64,000 nucleotides of DNA from Anaeroglomus sp964630775 (GCA_964630775.1 CAZVYY010000009.1:1-64000); one strand, 5' to 3'. Shown: positions 45,009 to 54,884, counted from the first letter of the stretch. Notes: generated from the sequence alone by a model not told the origin. Translations and numbers: made by a program.

Positions 45009-46322
45009 ATGACTATCTATAAACAGTTGATTGTGAATCGGGAAAGTGTGGAACCAGGGCGATTTGTCATTAGTACTTTTCTGATATGCCTTTTTGTCGG
45101 CAGTATGGGGTACGGAGCATCCGACGCCTCAAAATCGCAGGATCAGTTTCCTCAAACATCTTCATCTCAGGCTTCCGTCTCTTCTCGCGATTATCACTTT
45201 GACAAGACTATTTCGCGTCAGGTCTTGGAAAATTACCTGTCCCGTGCCATTACCATGGAAGGCATATTCAACGGCGTCGGCAATCTCGACGACAATATCC
45301 GAATGCTCAAAAGCATCGGCGCCAAATTTATTGGCCGCAGTCTGTGCCTGTGGGGCGGTGAAGCCAACATCCTGACCAATCTCCAGCGGGCTAAAGAACA
45401 GGTGCCCAAAGCCCATGCCGCTGACCCGGACATGGTCTTGCAGGCCTGCGTCTTTGAAATCGTCACCACACAGGTCGATCAGGTTCCCATCCCCGACTGG
45501 GTCTTTGCCGCATTCGACCGGCCTGTGGAACAGCGAAATTTCCGCTATGCCGATATGATTTACCCCGAAGGCCAGCGCCGTGACTGGAACCGTAACTCCT
45601 CAGTACCCGATATCAGCCGGCCGGAAACGAAACTGTGGTTCTATTTCCAGGCGGCCTCGTATCTCGATGCTGGCTTTGAGGCGATCCACTTCGGCCAGGT
45701 CGAAATCATGGATAATAACGATCCCGGCCTGACCCATTGGTCGCAGGTTTTCGCGATGGTCCGGGCCTACGCCGCCAAACACGCCCGCAGGCACATGGTC
45801 ATTTGCGATGGCCATGTCCCCAGCGGCGGTATCGTGCGAAACGGCCAGTTACTTCTGGATTTTCACTCCTTCCCCCTGCGAATTATGGAAGTCCCCGACA
45901 AACCCCAGGAAGCGATCTTGAAAGTCGGATTTTCCGACGGTATTTATGGCCGAAGCAAAGGCGGCCGGACATTCAGCGGCTGGGAATGTGAACACTTGCC
46001 GTATTTAGTGGAAATCGACAACTGGGGCGTCAGTTCCACGCCCGGCCAGGCCAAATCCGGCAGTATCTGGATTTGGGGCTATGATGAAATTACCTGGTTT
46101 GCCCACCAGAGCAAAGACTATCGTGCCCAGTGGCTTCGCTATGCATGGGATTGGGTTCGCAAAACCGACCCCAACGGCTGGCTCCAGATGCCCGGCAGCC
46201 GCACCCTCCGCTCACCCAAAGACAGCCTGCGATGGTATTATGCCAATAATCCCGGCCCGGCCATTTCTGAAGGCTTTGGTGATGAAGATGCCATAGCTGC
46301 TATCTGGGTCTCTGACAGGTAA
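45009..46322 (+). CDS. Secreted protein of unknown function, probably a TIM-barrel glycosidase relative
   Basis: A 437-residue protein with a long N-region and a signal-peptide-like segment (about 20-37). The mature part has features of a beta/alpha barrel: TMEGIFNGVGNLDDNIRMLK, GAKFIGRSLCLWGGE, and a stretch with strand-end acidic residues (EAIHFGQVEIMDNNDPG). The repeated aromatic-rich segments (IWIWGYDEITWF) also fit a sugar-binding cleft. I do not recognise a CAZy family and cannot assign catalytic residues. ATG 45009 is chosen for GGGAG 8 bases upstream. It stands between the second LamG cassette terminator and the convergent GH18-like gene. Confidence 0.6.
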   Translation: MTIYKQLIVNRESVEPGRFVISTFLICLFVGSMGYGASDASKSQDQFPQTSSSQASVSSRDYHFDKTISRQVLENYLSRAITMEGIFNGVGNLDDNIRMLKSIGAKFIGRSLCLWGGEANILTNLQRAKEQVPKAHAADPDMVLQACVFEIVTTQVDQVPIPDWVFAAFDRPVEQRNFRYADMIYPEGQRRDWNRNSSVPDISRPETKLWFYFQAASYLDAGFEAIHFGQVEIMDNNDPGLTHWSQVFAMVRAYAAKHARRHMVICDGHVPSGGIVRNGQLLLDFHSFPLRIMEVPDKPQEAILKVGFSDGIYGRSKGGRTFSGWECEHLPYLVEIDNWGVSSTPGQAKSGSIWIWGYDEITWFAHQSKDYRAQWLRYAWDWVRKTDPNGWLQMPGSRTLRSPKDSLRWYYANNPGPAISEGFGDEDAIAAIWVSDR

Positions 46323-46370
46323 TCCCAACTGCAATTACGAAAACACGGTATAAACGGGTATTTGATGTCA

Positions 46371-48359
46371 TTAATCCAGAGGAATCTGCATCAGCCACTC
46401 ATCAACCAGAACCATAAAATCATTCATATCGACGATGCAGTCGCAGGTCAAATCACTGCCGCAGCTATTGGTTTTCTGCCAGGCCCGGGCTAAAGCTGCA
46501 AAGTCGGCCATATCGATATCGCCATCCCATTCCACATCGCCGACCAGGACATCGGCCCGATACAGATTCCGTATTTCCAGGCTGCTCAGAGGACGATGAT
46601 AGATACGCACTTCATCCAGCGTGCCTTCGAACAGACTGTTGGTTGCGCTGCCACCAATCCGGGCACCCAGCAGAACATTCTCTTCATCCGAGGTTAAAAC
46701 CGCCTGCGTATTACTGGCATAAGGGGCGGCTTCGGCGGTCCCGTCGATATACAGCACAATTTCATCGACTGACGGTGTCCCGTCATCCTCTAAAACCGCT
46801 GCCGCATGGTGCCATGAACCGTCGTTGACTTTTCGCTGGGTCTTGATGTATCCGCCCCAGACTCCCACGGCCAGTGTCCCGTCCGGATCCACGCGAAACA
46901 TCCATTTCTGTCCGGCCGTCGGGCTGCCCCAGGTCACAATCGGACAATCCGCACTCGCGGTCGTCTTAATCCACGCACTGCATGTACGCCCGCCGACAAC
47001 CCCCCGAAAGCCTTTGATTTCGATGTACTCATTGAATCCATCCAGAAACAGCCCGCCGCACCGTTTTCCAGGCACCCAATTGGAGGCATCCATATTGATT
47101 AATGTCCCGTCGCGTTTATGAGCCGTGGAATCTTCCGCAACCAGGTCGCCTGCATCATTACATTGCCAGTGTGCCGCAGGTTGGGTCTGTGCCTCAATAA
47201 TCATCGAAGAAGCCCGGTCGTTCCAGCCGTCATCCACAAAACAGGAATCATTGGCGGTCTTGACTAAGGTCGCCCCCTGAAAATTGTCGTCGGCAAACAA
47301 GGTGACGGTATAACCCGGTGCAACCCGTATCGAGGATGCATCATTGTCTTTTCCGCCGCCGGCGGCAATCTGGGCCGCGGTATAAGCTCCCACGCGATAA
47401 CCCGCCGACCACCCGCCGTAGTCGCAGTCCTGATGCAGCCGGACCACCTCGCCGCTGTAGGCGATAATCCCCATCGCATCATTGATTGCGTCGCCATACT
47501 GCGCCACCGGATAGGTCCCGACATGCGGCAGCATATCATCCAGAAACCACATAAACCCGCCGGCAATATCATACGCCGATTTCCACGTACTCATCTTGGC
47601 GGCGACTTGAGATGGAGTCTGCCCGTTGGAATAACACCACAGACCGGGAGTGACTTTCAGCCCGCCAAAATAGCCGTTCCATGTCCCCGGATTATTCCCC
47701 GCACCTCCGGCATAACATTGCAGGTAAACCCGGTCCACTGCTCCGGGCCGCTGAGCATTCGTATTGGTATAAACAGATTTCCAGAAGCTGGATCGAGTAT
47801 AAGGACACAGGGTGATTTTAAACCCCAGATCATTGAGCATCACGGCCAGAGCGACTGAGGAATTGACGTCATAATTGCTCTCATCATCATAGCTGACCGC
47901 ATCAATTGCCGGGATGGTATCACGAATGGCCTTGAAATTGCGATACAGGATACTGTCGGGGCCGGTGCCCTGCGAGGCGATCAGAGTCTCGATGGTTTCA
48001 AAATCAGCCACGCCCCAGGATCCAATCGAGATTTCCACCCGGTTAACCGATGTGGTTCCGGTTTTGAATGCCGCCACCTCTCCCGGCCAGGCCGTTCGCC
48101 CCACATACTTGCCGTCATCAACGATCTTCTGGTCGTTGAGTACCAGGTCCCCATCGGGATAGACATGAATCGTCCACAAGATGATGGTGGTAAAGCCTGA
48201 TGCACGAATCATATCCCGGTGGGTGCCTGCATTGCTGTATAAAGGCCCGCCGCTGTACAGTACCGAATGACCGGCATAAACAGCGGGTTCACTCCAAAGC
48301 CAAATCAGGCCGATGCTCAATAACAACAGGGTTGTGTAATATCGATTCGAATATCTCAT
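46371..48359 (-). CDS. GH18-like protein with crystallin, LamG and dockerin-like modules
   Basis: A 662-residue secreted protein with a signal peptide (about 1-28). The N-terminal domain (about 30-310) resembles GH18 chitinase/endo-N-acetylglucosaminidase barrels. The catalytic strand reads IDAVSYDDES, in which the usual DxxDxDxE has Ser in place of the middle Asp while Glu160 is kept. Next come a beta/gamma-crystallin domain (about 315-395; CDYGGWSAGYRVGAYT), a LamG domain (about 400-590) and two dockerin-like repeats (GDIDMADFAALARAW and DCIVDMNDFMVLVDEWL). It follows the GH76 gene by 33 bases with a GGAGAG site, so they form an operon. ATG 48359 is preferred over GTG 48365. Confidence 0.72.
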   Translation of the reverse strand: MRYSNRYYTTLLLLSIGLIWLWSEPAVYAGHSVLYSGGPLYSNAGTHRDMIRASGFTTIILWTIHVYPDGDLVLNDQKIVDDGKYVGRTAWPGEVAAFKTGTTSVNRVEISIGSWGVADFETIETLIASQGTGPDSILYRNFKAIRDTIPAIDAVSYDDESNYDVNSSVALAVMLNDLGFKITLCPYTRSSFWKSVYTNTNAQRPGAVDRVYLQCYAGGAGNNPGTWNGYFGGLKVTPGLWCYSNGQTPSQVAAKMSTWKSAYDIAGGFMWFLDDMLPHVGTYPVAQYGDAINDAMGIIAYSGEVVRLHQDCDYGGWSAGYRVGAYTAAQIAAGGGKDNDASSIRVAPGYTVTLFADDNFQGATLVKTANDSCFVDDGWNDRASSMIIEAQTQPAAHWQCNDAGDLVAEDSTAHKRDGTLINMDASNWVPGKRCGGLFLDGFNEYIEIKGFRGVVGGRTCSAWIKTTASADCPIVTWGSPTAGQKWMFRVDPDGTLAVGVWGGYIKTQRKVNDGSWHHAAAVLEDDGTPSVDEIVLYIDGTAEAAPYASNTQAVLTSDEENVLLGARIGGSATNSLFEGTLDEVRIYHRPLSSLEIRNLYRADVLVGDVEWDGDIDMADFAALARAWQKTNSCGSDLTCDCIVDMNDFMVLVDEWLMQIPLD

Positions 48360-48392
48360 TCGCACTCTCCGGGGTTTAAATCCATTACCATG

Positions 48393-51140
48393 CTACTCAA
48401 TCTGCATCAGCCATTCCTCGGCCAGAATCATAAAGTCGTCCATATTAACCGCGCAGTCGCAGGTCACATCCCCGCTGCAGCTTCCGGCCTTCTGCCAGTA
48501 TTGTGCTATGGAGGTAAAATCTGCAAAATCAACCATGCCATCCGAAGAAAGATCACCAATCAGGGCGTCTGCACGATAGATATCCCGAATTTCCGCGGCA
48601 CTCAAGGCCCTCGTGTAAATCCGCACATCGTCGATCAAGCCTGCATAAAAGCTTTTGGAGGATAAGCCGTCAATGCGAGCCCCAATCAAAACGTTGGCTG
48701 CACGGGCTGTAGTGACAGCCTGGGTATTACTGGCATAAGGGCTGGTTTCGGCTTCACCGTCGATATACAGTTCAATTTCATTGACCGAAGGAGTATAATC
48801 ATCGATGAGAACCGCCGCTACATGGTGCCATCGCCCGTCGTTGATTTTACGCTGAGTTTTAATGTAGCCGTTCCAGACGCCCACGGCCAGTGTGCCATCG
48901 GGGTCCATGCGGAACATCCATTTCTGTCCCGCCAGCGGGCTGCCCCATGTAATGATGGGATTATCTTTGGATGCGGTGGTTTTGATCCAGACACTGCAGG
49001 TTCGGCCGCGCATCCCGCCGACCCCTTTGAATCCGCTGATTTCCACATAGTCATCCACGCCGTCAAATGAAAGCCCCGCACAGCGTCTGCCCGGGACCCA
49101 ATTATCGGAATTCATATTGAACAGCGTCCCGTGCCGGTTGAACGCCGAAGCATCTTTAGCAGTAAGGCCGGTGCCGTCATTCATCTGCCAATAGCCCGCA
49201 GGCTCGGCGATTTCTTCAATCACCAGCGAGCTGAGCCGGTCGTTCCATCCGTCATCGACAAAACAGGAATCTTCGGCTGTTTTAATCAGTGTCGCGCCGC
49301 CGAAATTATCATTGGCGTAAAACGTGACTCGGTAACCCGGCTCAATCCGGACCGAGGATGCATCATTATCCTTTCCGCCGGCGGCTATGATATCCGCCGC
49401 GGTATAGGCTCCCACACCGAACTTCGCTGACCAGCCGGTGTAACTGCAATTCTGATACATTGTAATGGCCGGCACAAGGCTGAGGGTAAAGACCTGGCTG
49501 CTTTGTGCCCCGCAGCTATTGGTATAGGTTACGATATAATCGCCGGCCTGCGAGAATTGAATGTTGGATAAGGTGATTTCCCGCGTCGGCGCACTGAATC
49601 CCGCCGGCCCGATCCATGACCACGTTCCGCCGGCGGCCGGTTCCGGGCTGAGGATTACTGTATCTCCGATATCCAGGCTGGCCCGTGCGGTTTGAGCCTG
49701 CGGGTTTCCATTGACCGACAGATAGGGCGTGATGCCTGTCGGATTGCAGCCGGTGATACGCAGCGAACTGGCCCGGTCATTCCATCCATTATCGGAAAGA
49801 CACAACACGTTGGCACTTCGAGTCAGCGTCGCGCCCTGAAAATTATCATTCTCATAAAAGACGACCTGATAGCCCGATGCGATCGCTGCCGATGAAATAC
49901 TGTTATCGGGAATACCGCAGGCCTTTAACTGACCCAGCGTATAAGACCCCGTCCCGAATCCCGCCGACCAGCCGCCGTAGCTGCAATTTTCAAAGAACAT
50001 CACAGGATAAGTCGGAGCAGTCCCGCCCGGCGTTTGTGCCATCTTCCAGAATGAACGCATGGCAGAGGCATTATCCAGCAGTTCAGCCGATCCGCCGCCG
50101 GTGTTGTACCAGTCCGTGGGATAGCGTCCGTAAGCATCTTTGCAATAGAGGTATAAATATTCCAGATAGCCCGCCGCCACATTCAGCCAGCGCGGATTGC
50201 GATCTACGTCATAAAGCTCGACCATGGCATTGGTCATATCATGGCCGCACCACTTGCCGGATTGTCTGAGATTGTGATTGGTGCCGTTGACAAAGTGCGT
50301 TTCCATTGCGGACGCAAGTCGCTGGGCCTCCGTCAGATAGCCGGCATCGCCGGTGATTTGATAGAGTCGGATGGTCGCCTGAAGCGGCGGGGCGGTCTCA
50401 TAGCCCAGAAAACCCTTGTCGATTCCACCGCTGCAATTGATGCTCTGCCAGTACAGCCCGGTCACGGAATCCTGAACACCGGAGGTTCGCATCCAGTTAT
50501 ACAGCCGCAGGCCGTCAATCAGGTACTGCTGGATTCCCGTGACCTGATAAATCATCAGATTAGCCAGACACGTCGGCGCTGTCGAACAGACATTGGCTCC
50601 GCAGGTGCCGCTTTCATGCCAGCGAATGCCGCCGTTGGGTGTGTCGCCGGGGCCGTTTTCCCCGCTCATACAGAATACAACCACCGCCTTGGCCCGATCC
50701 AGATACGTCGTGTTGCCGGTAATCTCATAAAGTTCCATCAGGGCCAGGGCAATCCACGCATTGTCGTCATAATAGCGGTCGCCGCAATTGTTGGCGCTGG
50801 CGTTGTAGCCTGACTTGCCGTTGGATGTGCACCAGTACTGGCTGTGCATCTTGTTGGCAACCGATTCGGCCTCTGCAAGATATGCGGATGGATTGACCTT
50901 GGCTGCGGCCACAAGAGCGCTGAAATGAATCCCCTGGGCCCAGGCATACGCCGGGAATCGTTCGGTCAGCGATTGGGCATACAAACCGCTCGACAGGCGA
51001 AAGTCGGTTCGTATTTGGCTTGTGGCTTCCTGCCCCCATTGTTGCAACGTTACGCCCGATACCGCATAGGCCGTATCGGCACTCAATCCAGTCAGCATGA
51101 ATCCGTTTAAAACAATCAGGAATAGTCTTATTTTACACAT
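48393..51140 (-). CDS. GH76 family protein with two crystallin domains, LamG and dockerin-like end
   Basis: A 915-residue secreted protein with a signal peptide (about 1-27). The N-terminal (alpha/alpha)6 domain (about 30-370) resembles GH76 endo-alpha-1,6-mannanases, with the paired catalytic Asp125-Asp126 in YYDDNAW. It is followed by a beta/gamma-crystallin domain (about 375-465), an Ig/PKD-like domain (about 470-550), a second crystallin domain (about 555-640), a LamG domain (about 645-840) and two dockerin-like repeats. The second crystallin, LamG and dockerin block is very similar to that of the neighbouring GH18-like protein. The enzyme may cut alpha-mannan backbones such as those of yeast cell walls. 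ATG 51140 has a purine-rich GCGGGG upstream. Confidence 0.8.
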   Translation of the reverse strand: MCKIRLFLIVLNGFMLTGLSADTAYAVSGVTLQQWGQEATSQIRTDFRLSSGLYAQSLTERFPAYAWAQGIHFSALVAAAKVNPSAYLAEAESVANKMHSQYWCTSNGKSGYNASANNCGDRYYDDNAWIALALMELYEITGNTTYLDRAKAVVVFCMSGENGPGDTPNGGIRWHESGTCGANVCSTAPTCLANLMIYQVTGIQQYLIDGLRLYNWMRTSGVQDSVTGLYWQSINCSGGIDKGFLGYETAPPLQATIRLYQITGDAGYLTEAQRLASAMETHFVNGTNHNLRQSGKWCGHDMTNAMVELYDVDRNPRWLNVAAGYLEYLYLYCKDAYGRYPTDWYNTGGGSAELLDNASAMRSFWKMAQTPGGTAPTYPVMFFENCSYGGWSAGFGTGSYTLGQLKACGIPDNSISSAAIASGYQVVFYENDNFQGATLTRSANVLCLSDNGWNDRASSLRITGCNPTGITPYLSVNGNPQAQTARASLDIGDTVILSPEPAAGGTWSWIGPAGFSAPTREITLSNIQFSQAGDYIVTYTNSCGAQSSQVFTLSLVPAITMYQNCSYTGWSAKFGVGAYTAADIIAAGGKDNDASSVRIEPGYRVTFYANDNFGGATLIKTAEDSCFVDDGWNDRLSSLVIEEIAEPAGYWQMNDGTGLTAKDASAFNRHGTLFNMNSDNWVPGRRCAGLSFDGVDDYVEISGFKGVGGMRGRTCSVWIKTTASKDNPIITWGSPLAGQKWMFRMDPDGTLAVGVWNGYIKTQRKINDGRWHHVAAVLIDDYTPSVNEIELYIDGEAETSPYASNTQAVTTARAANVLIGARIDGLSSKSFYAGLIDDVRIYTRALSAAEIRDIYRADALIGDLSSDGMVDFADFTSIAQYWQKAGSCSGDVTCDCAVNMDDFMILAEEWLMQIE

Positions 51141-51298
51141 TATACCCCGCAATTTGAAATCGTTCGATTTCGCCCCTTAACTACTTGTCACACTATAAAT
51201 TATGCCAATTTTTCAGGCAAAATGGAAGCAGGATAAATGTACCAATTATTGAACAAATAAGGCTTTCTTGTTGTGGTTAAACCGTGTACACATACCCC

Positions 51299-52606
51299 TT
51301 AAACAGCGATTCCGGGTCGGCTAACTGGTTTGAGCCGGGTCGTCACAATCGCGGCCAGCAGGCACACAATTCCAGCGGGAATAAACGCCGCAAGCCAGAG
51401 TTTGCGGTCGCCCATGAATCCTCCAAGAATCGGACCCAAAATGCCGCCAATTCCATAGCCGAGGAACACACGAGGATAGTTGGCCCCAACGCTGTGGGTC
51501 CCGAAATAATCAGCCGCCGCCGCGGGAAACAGGGCAAAGTTGCCTCCGAAGTTAAAGCCAATCAACGCAGCACCAATATAAAGCCCCCATTCATACTGGG
51601 CGATCGGGTAAAACAGCATCATCATCAGGCCCTGCGAAGCACTCATCAGGATAATCGAGTATTTACGTCCAAGATGGTCGGAAATCACGCCCCAGGCGAT
51701 GCGTCCAATCGCATTGGTAATCGCATAAAAGAAGCCCATTGCTGTATTTGCAATCGCAGCCGCCTGGACCTGGCTGATGCCGTTGCCGGTGAGGGTATCA
51801 ACTCCGAACAGCTTGATAATTCCGATAACCATCAACCCGGACATCGTCCCTGCCGCATACCCGCTCAAAAGTATCCAGTATTGAGCTGTGCATATCATTT
51901 CCGAGGTGGTCAGTTCTATATTGGCCAGAGGCTGATGAGATGTGCTGTTAGCTGTACTGGTAAGCTGCCCGGCAGGGGGATTGACCATGAAAAAGGAGCC
52001 GATTGGGATAAAAACAGCAAAAATCAATCCATAAAGTCGGAAGACCTGGTTAACCGTCCAGCCGTCGGCATACAGGCCGTCCCAGCCGGGAGTAAGATTG
52101 AACCAGTCGCCCAGCTTAAAGCCGCCGGTCAACATAATCCACAACATTGCTCCCAGCCCAAAGCCCGCGACAGCTATCCCGGTGATAGCCCCTTTTTTAT
52201 CCGGAAACCATTTGACCAGGATGGCAATCGGGTGGACGTAGGCCAGACCGATGCCCGTGCCGGACAGGATCCCAACCGACAACAGCAAAAGCCAGAAGTT
52301 GGTCCCGGCAAACCCGGCCAGCAGATACCCCGCTGCAAGAATCAATCCGCCCAAACAGATGGCCAGACGCTGGCCGATAGCCTGTTGGAGACGGTTAGCC
52401 CCAAAAGCCATCGCCAGGGCGAAAAAAGCCAGACCCGCTGAAAAGAGGATCTGGGTTTGGAGACGGGAAAAGTCGAAAGGGGCCTTAGTCAATGGAGTTG
52501 CAAAGGCCGACCATGCAAAAATCACCCCCAGGCAAACCTGCACACCAATGGCGGCCGCAAGGATTACCCATCGGTTACGACTGAGATTGAATATCTTTAA
52601 TGGCAT
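51299..52606 (-). CDS. Major facilitator superfamily transporter, oxalate/formate antiporter-like
   Basis: A 435-residue inner-membrane protein with about 12 membrane helices. The MFS signature is partly visible in the loop after helix 2 and in GRIAWGVISDHLGRKYSIIL between helices 8 and 9. The pattern (RWVILAAAIGVQVCLGVIFAWS near the start; YVHPIAILVKWFPDKKG in the fourth loop) is that of the OFA family, which exchanges small carboxylates such as oxalate and formate. The substrate here is uncertain. ATG 52606 is chosen because the membrane domain begins directly after it; the frame is open to 52696. It stands alone. Confidence 0.88.
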   Translation of the reverse strand: MPLKIFNLSRNRWVILAAAIGVQVCLGVIFAWSAFATPLTKAPFDFSRLQTQILFSAGLAFFALAMAFGANRLQQAIGQRLAICLGGLILAAGYLLAGFAGTNFWLLLLSVGILSGTGIGLAYVHPIAILVKWFPDKKGAITGIAVAGFGLGAMLWIMLTGGFKLGDWFNLTPGWDGLYADGWTVNQVFRLYGLIFAVFIPIGSFFMVNPPAGQLTSTANSTSHQPLANIELTTSEMICTAQYWILLSGYAAGTMSGLMVIGIIKLFGVDTLTGNGISQVQAAAIANTAMGFFYAITNAIGRIAWGVISDHLGRKYSIILMSASQGLMMMLFYPIAQYEWGLYIGAALIGFNFGGNFALFPAAAADYFGTHSVGANYPRVFLGYGIGGILGPILGGFMGDRKLWLAAFIPAGIVCLLAAIVTTRLKPVSRPGIAV

Positions 52607-52785
52607 CGATATAAGCTTTCGGATTTTCTGTACCAGGCAAATACAGTCATGGAAATCGTGAAAGTTATCAAGCAAAAAATGGAATGGAATGAACATTTTT
52701 TTATTTACTTTTCACAGATGGCCCGGATATAATTCTCCGCGCATGAAGAGGACAGTAAGATGACTTGTTCTTGAGGGTATCAGGT

Positions 52786-54636
52786 ATGAGGATTTTAGGC
52801 GGCTATTTTTCTGCGGATAAGATCAAAATGGAACCTGCGCAAATCCGCGCAAAACTTCAGGCATTTCAAGCATCCGTCAAACCCCAGTACGCGTCCGATT
52901 CCATTCTGATTGAAGAATACGAGTACGGACACCTGTTTGTCAGCGGGAAGGCTCATGCCCGCAGCATGATTACCGCGGCCAGAATGGACAATCAGGACTT
53001 GTTTTTCTCGCTGGGTTATTTGACTTTGAATCACTGGCAGGACTGGGATGTTGACAAGGCTTCGCTGCGTCTCCCGCAGCCGCTGCCAAATGACTTTGAC
53101 CAATTGCTGACCCGTGCCGAGGGCGAGTTTAATGCAGTCTATTGGGATAACCGCCGTCACCAACTGCATGTCATAAACGACCGATTTGCAGCTCGTCCTT
53201 TATATCTTTTCAAGACGCAAGAACGGGTGTATTTCTGCAGTAATTTGCCGATGCTTATGCATCTGACGCAAATGCCGGTGAAGCTGGACCCCCTCGGATT
53301 ACTGCAGTTGTTTATGTTTTTACACGCTGTGGATACCTGTACGCATGTGGATTCGGTCCAGCGGCTGCGCCCGGCCAGCCGGATGGTTCTGTCAGAGAAG
53401 GGCATTTCCTGCCAGCCGTATTGGAAGCTTCAGTACGATGTTTCGTATGATTTAAATCCTCCGGAATTTGCCAGGACCGTCTTTGCCGCCTTCAAAAAGG
53501 CGGTGGAAGAACGTGCCCGTATTGCACAACAGGGCATACTGGCTCTCAGCGGCGGACTGGACAGCCGGCTGATTGCCGGGAGTATTCCTGAGCCGAGCCT
53601 GTTCCCGGCCTATACGGTCGGGTCTTATAATGCCGAGCAGGATCGAGAGTATGAGTGTGCCGCAGAGATTTGCCGCGTCTATGGCTTCCCGCATGATCGC
53701 ATCATGCTGCCGCCGTCGGATCTTGCCATGTTCTCTCGTGAAATCTTCCTGTTGTCAGGCAACGTGACCGGCATGCACGCAAGTGCAAAATTCATGCGGT
53801 TTCCTGAGATGAATAAGGAGTTTTGCCTGACCGGCAGTCCGGGGGATGTTATGGCGGGCGGATATATCCCCAACCTCTATTATACGCTGCCGTCCAGAAC
53901 CGAGGAGTTCATCAAATCGCATACCACGATCCATCAGGGCTGGGTCAACAAGTTTCGCCAGTTCCTTGCTCCGGCTCTGATCGATGAGTATGTGCCCAGG
54001 ATGCAGCAATTGCTGGAGGAAACCTATGCCAATGCCTCGGGCCCGACGGCCACACATAAGGTAACCGCCTGGTGGATGGTCCAGTATAATCCGGCCTTTT
54101 CCTGCAGCGGTGTGATTAACAGTCATCCGACCATGTCGCGTCTGTATCCGCACCTGGGTTATGCCTATAATGACCTGATGCTGAAACTGCCCGCCACATG
54201 GATTTATAAGAAGGCCTTTTACAAGTATATGATTTATCAGTGCCTCCCGCAGATACGGCACGTCTGTTATGCCAATACCGGGGAATACCTGAAAGGCTAT
54301 ATTCCAAAGACACAACTGCCCATGATGTCCTATAAGCTCTGGGCGTTGAAAAGACGGTGCAAGGCTGTGTTCCATAAGAAATCACAGATTGAACCTCAGC
54401 AGATGTTTGAATTTTACATGATGCAGCAGAATCAGGAATTGTGGAAGGATATTGACGAGATTCTCGCGTCATATCCACAGTTGGGCACCTATTTAAATAC
54501 CGCCGGGATAAAAGAATTCATAAGCCGCTTCAGAGTAGTAAAACCCCAGGATCAAAATGTGTGTCTGGACTATATCAAGCAGACCAGTTTTCTGTCTGCG
54601 ATACTATATTTCTATAAGTTTGCGCATGAAATCTAA
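52786..54636 (+). CDS. Asparagine-synthase-like protein lacking the glutaminase cysteine
   Basis: A 616-residue protein with an N-terminal Ntn-like domain (about 1-200) that starts MRILGG, without the catalytic Cys2 of glutamine-hydrolysing asparagine synthases. The C-terminal synthetase domain carries the PP-loop LALSGGLDSRL (SGGLDS at 255-260). Such proteins adenylate a carboxylate and form an amide with ammonia or another amine; lasso-peptide cyclases and polysaccharide-modifying enzymes belong to the same superfamily. No precursor peptide or peptidase gene is adjacent, so a biosynthetic cluster is not supported. The target is unknown. ATG 52786 is preferred over 52765. Confidence 0.8.
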   Translation: MRILGGYFSADKIKMEPAQIRAKLQAFQASVKPQYASDSILIEEYEYGHLFVSGKAHARSMITAARMDNQDLFFSLGYLTLNHWQDWDVDKASLRLPQPLPNDFDQLLTRAEGEFNAVYWDNRRHQLHVINDRFAARPLYLFKTQERVYFCSNLPMLMHLTQMPVKLDPLGLLQLFMFLHAVDTCTHVDSVQRLRPASRMVLSEKGISCQPYWKLQYDVSYDLNPPEFARTVFAAFKKAVEERARIAQQGILALSGGLDSRLIAGSIPEPSLFPAYTVGSYNAEQDREYECAAEICRVYGFPHDRIMLPPSDLAMFSREIFLLSGNVTGMHASAKFMRFPEMNKEFCLTGSPGDVMAGGYIPNLYYTLPSRTEEFIKSHTTIHQGWVNKFRQFLAPALIDEYVPRMQQLLEETYANASGPTATHKVTAWWMVQYNPAFSCSGVINSHPTMSRLYPHLGYAYNDLMLKLPATWIYKKAFYKYMIYQCLPQIRHVCYANTGEYLKGYIPKTQLPMMSYKLWALKRRCKAVFHKKSQIEPQQMFEFYMMQQNQELWKDIDEILASYPQLGTYLNTAGIKEFISRFRVVKPQDQNVCLDYIKQTSFLSAILYFYKFAHEI

Positions 54637-54674
54637 ACTGGCCTCGCTTTTTTAAAATAGTCAGCGGGTGAGAT

Positions 54675-54884
54675 TCAGGGATATTCCCGGTAGCCGAGGA
54701 TTCTGGCGGGGAGAAAGAGGATCGACCGGACCAGGGCAAGCAGGGCCTCGGCGGCGATGGCGATGATTTTAAAGGGAATCGACAACAGCCAGATGACCGG
54801 CCAGAGCATCAGTACCAGCAGGGCCAGCGGGGCGCATAACACCAGCAAAATTGACCATAATAGCAGGATAATCAAGGCTTTCAT
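54675..54884 (-). CDS. Small hydrophobic membrane protein
   Basis: A 69-residue protein made of two or three adjacent membrane helices (MKALIILLLWSILLVLCAP, LALLVLMLWPVIWLL, AEALLALVRSILFLP) ending in a short polar tail. ATG 54884 is chosen with a GGAGA upstream. Similar tiny hydrophobic proteins occur widely with no known function. It lies between the asparagine-synthase-like gene and uvrC. Confidence 0.65.
   Translation of the reverse strand: MKALIILLLWSILLVLCAPLALLVLMLWPVIWLLSIPFKIIAIAAEALLALVRSILFLPARILGYREYP

Noticed and set aside
51284..52441. Long plus-strand ORF of 385 codons
   Set aside because: It lies antisense within the MFS transporter gene, has no ribosome binding site, and its composition is that of a shadow frame.
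52786..54636. Lasso-peptide or similar RiPP cluster around the asparagine-synthase-like gene
   Set aside because: No precursor peptide, leader peptidase or transporter of that type could be found in the flanking sequence.
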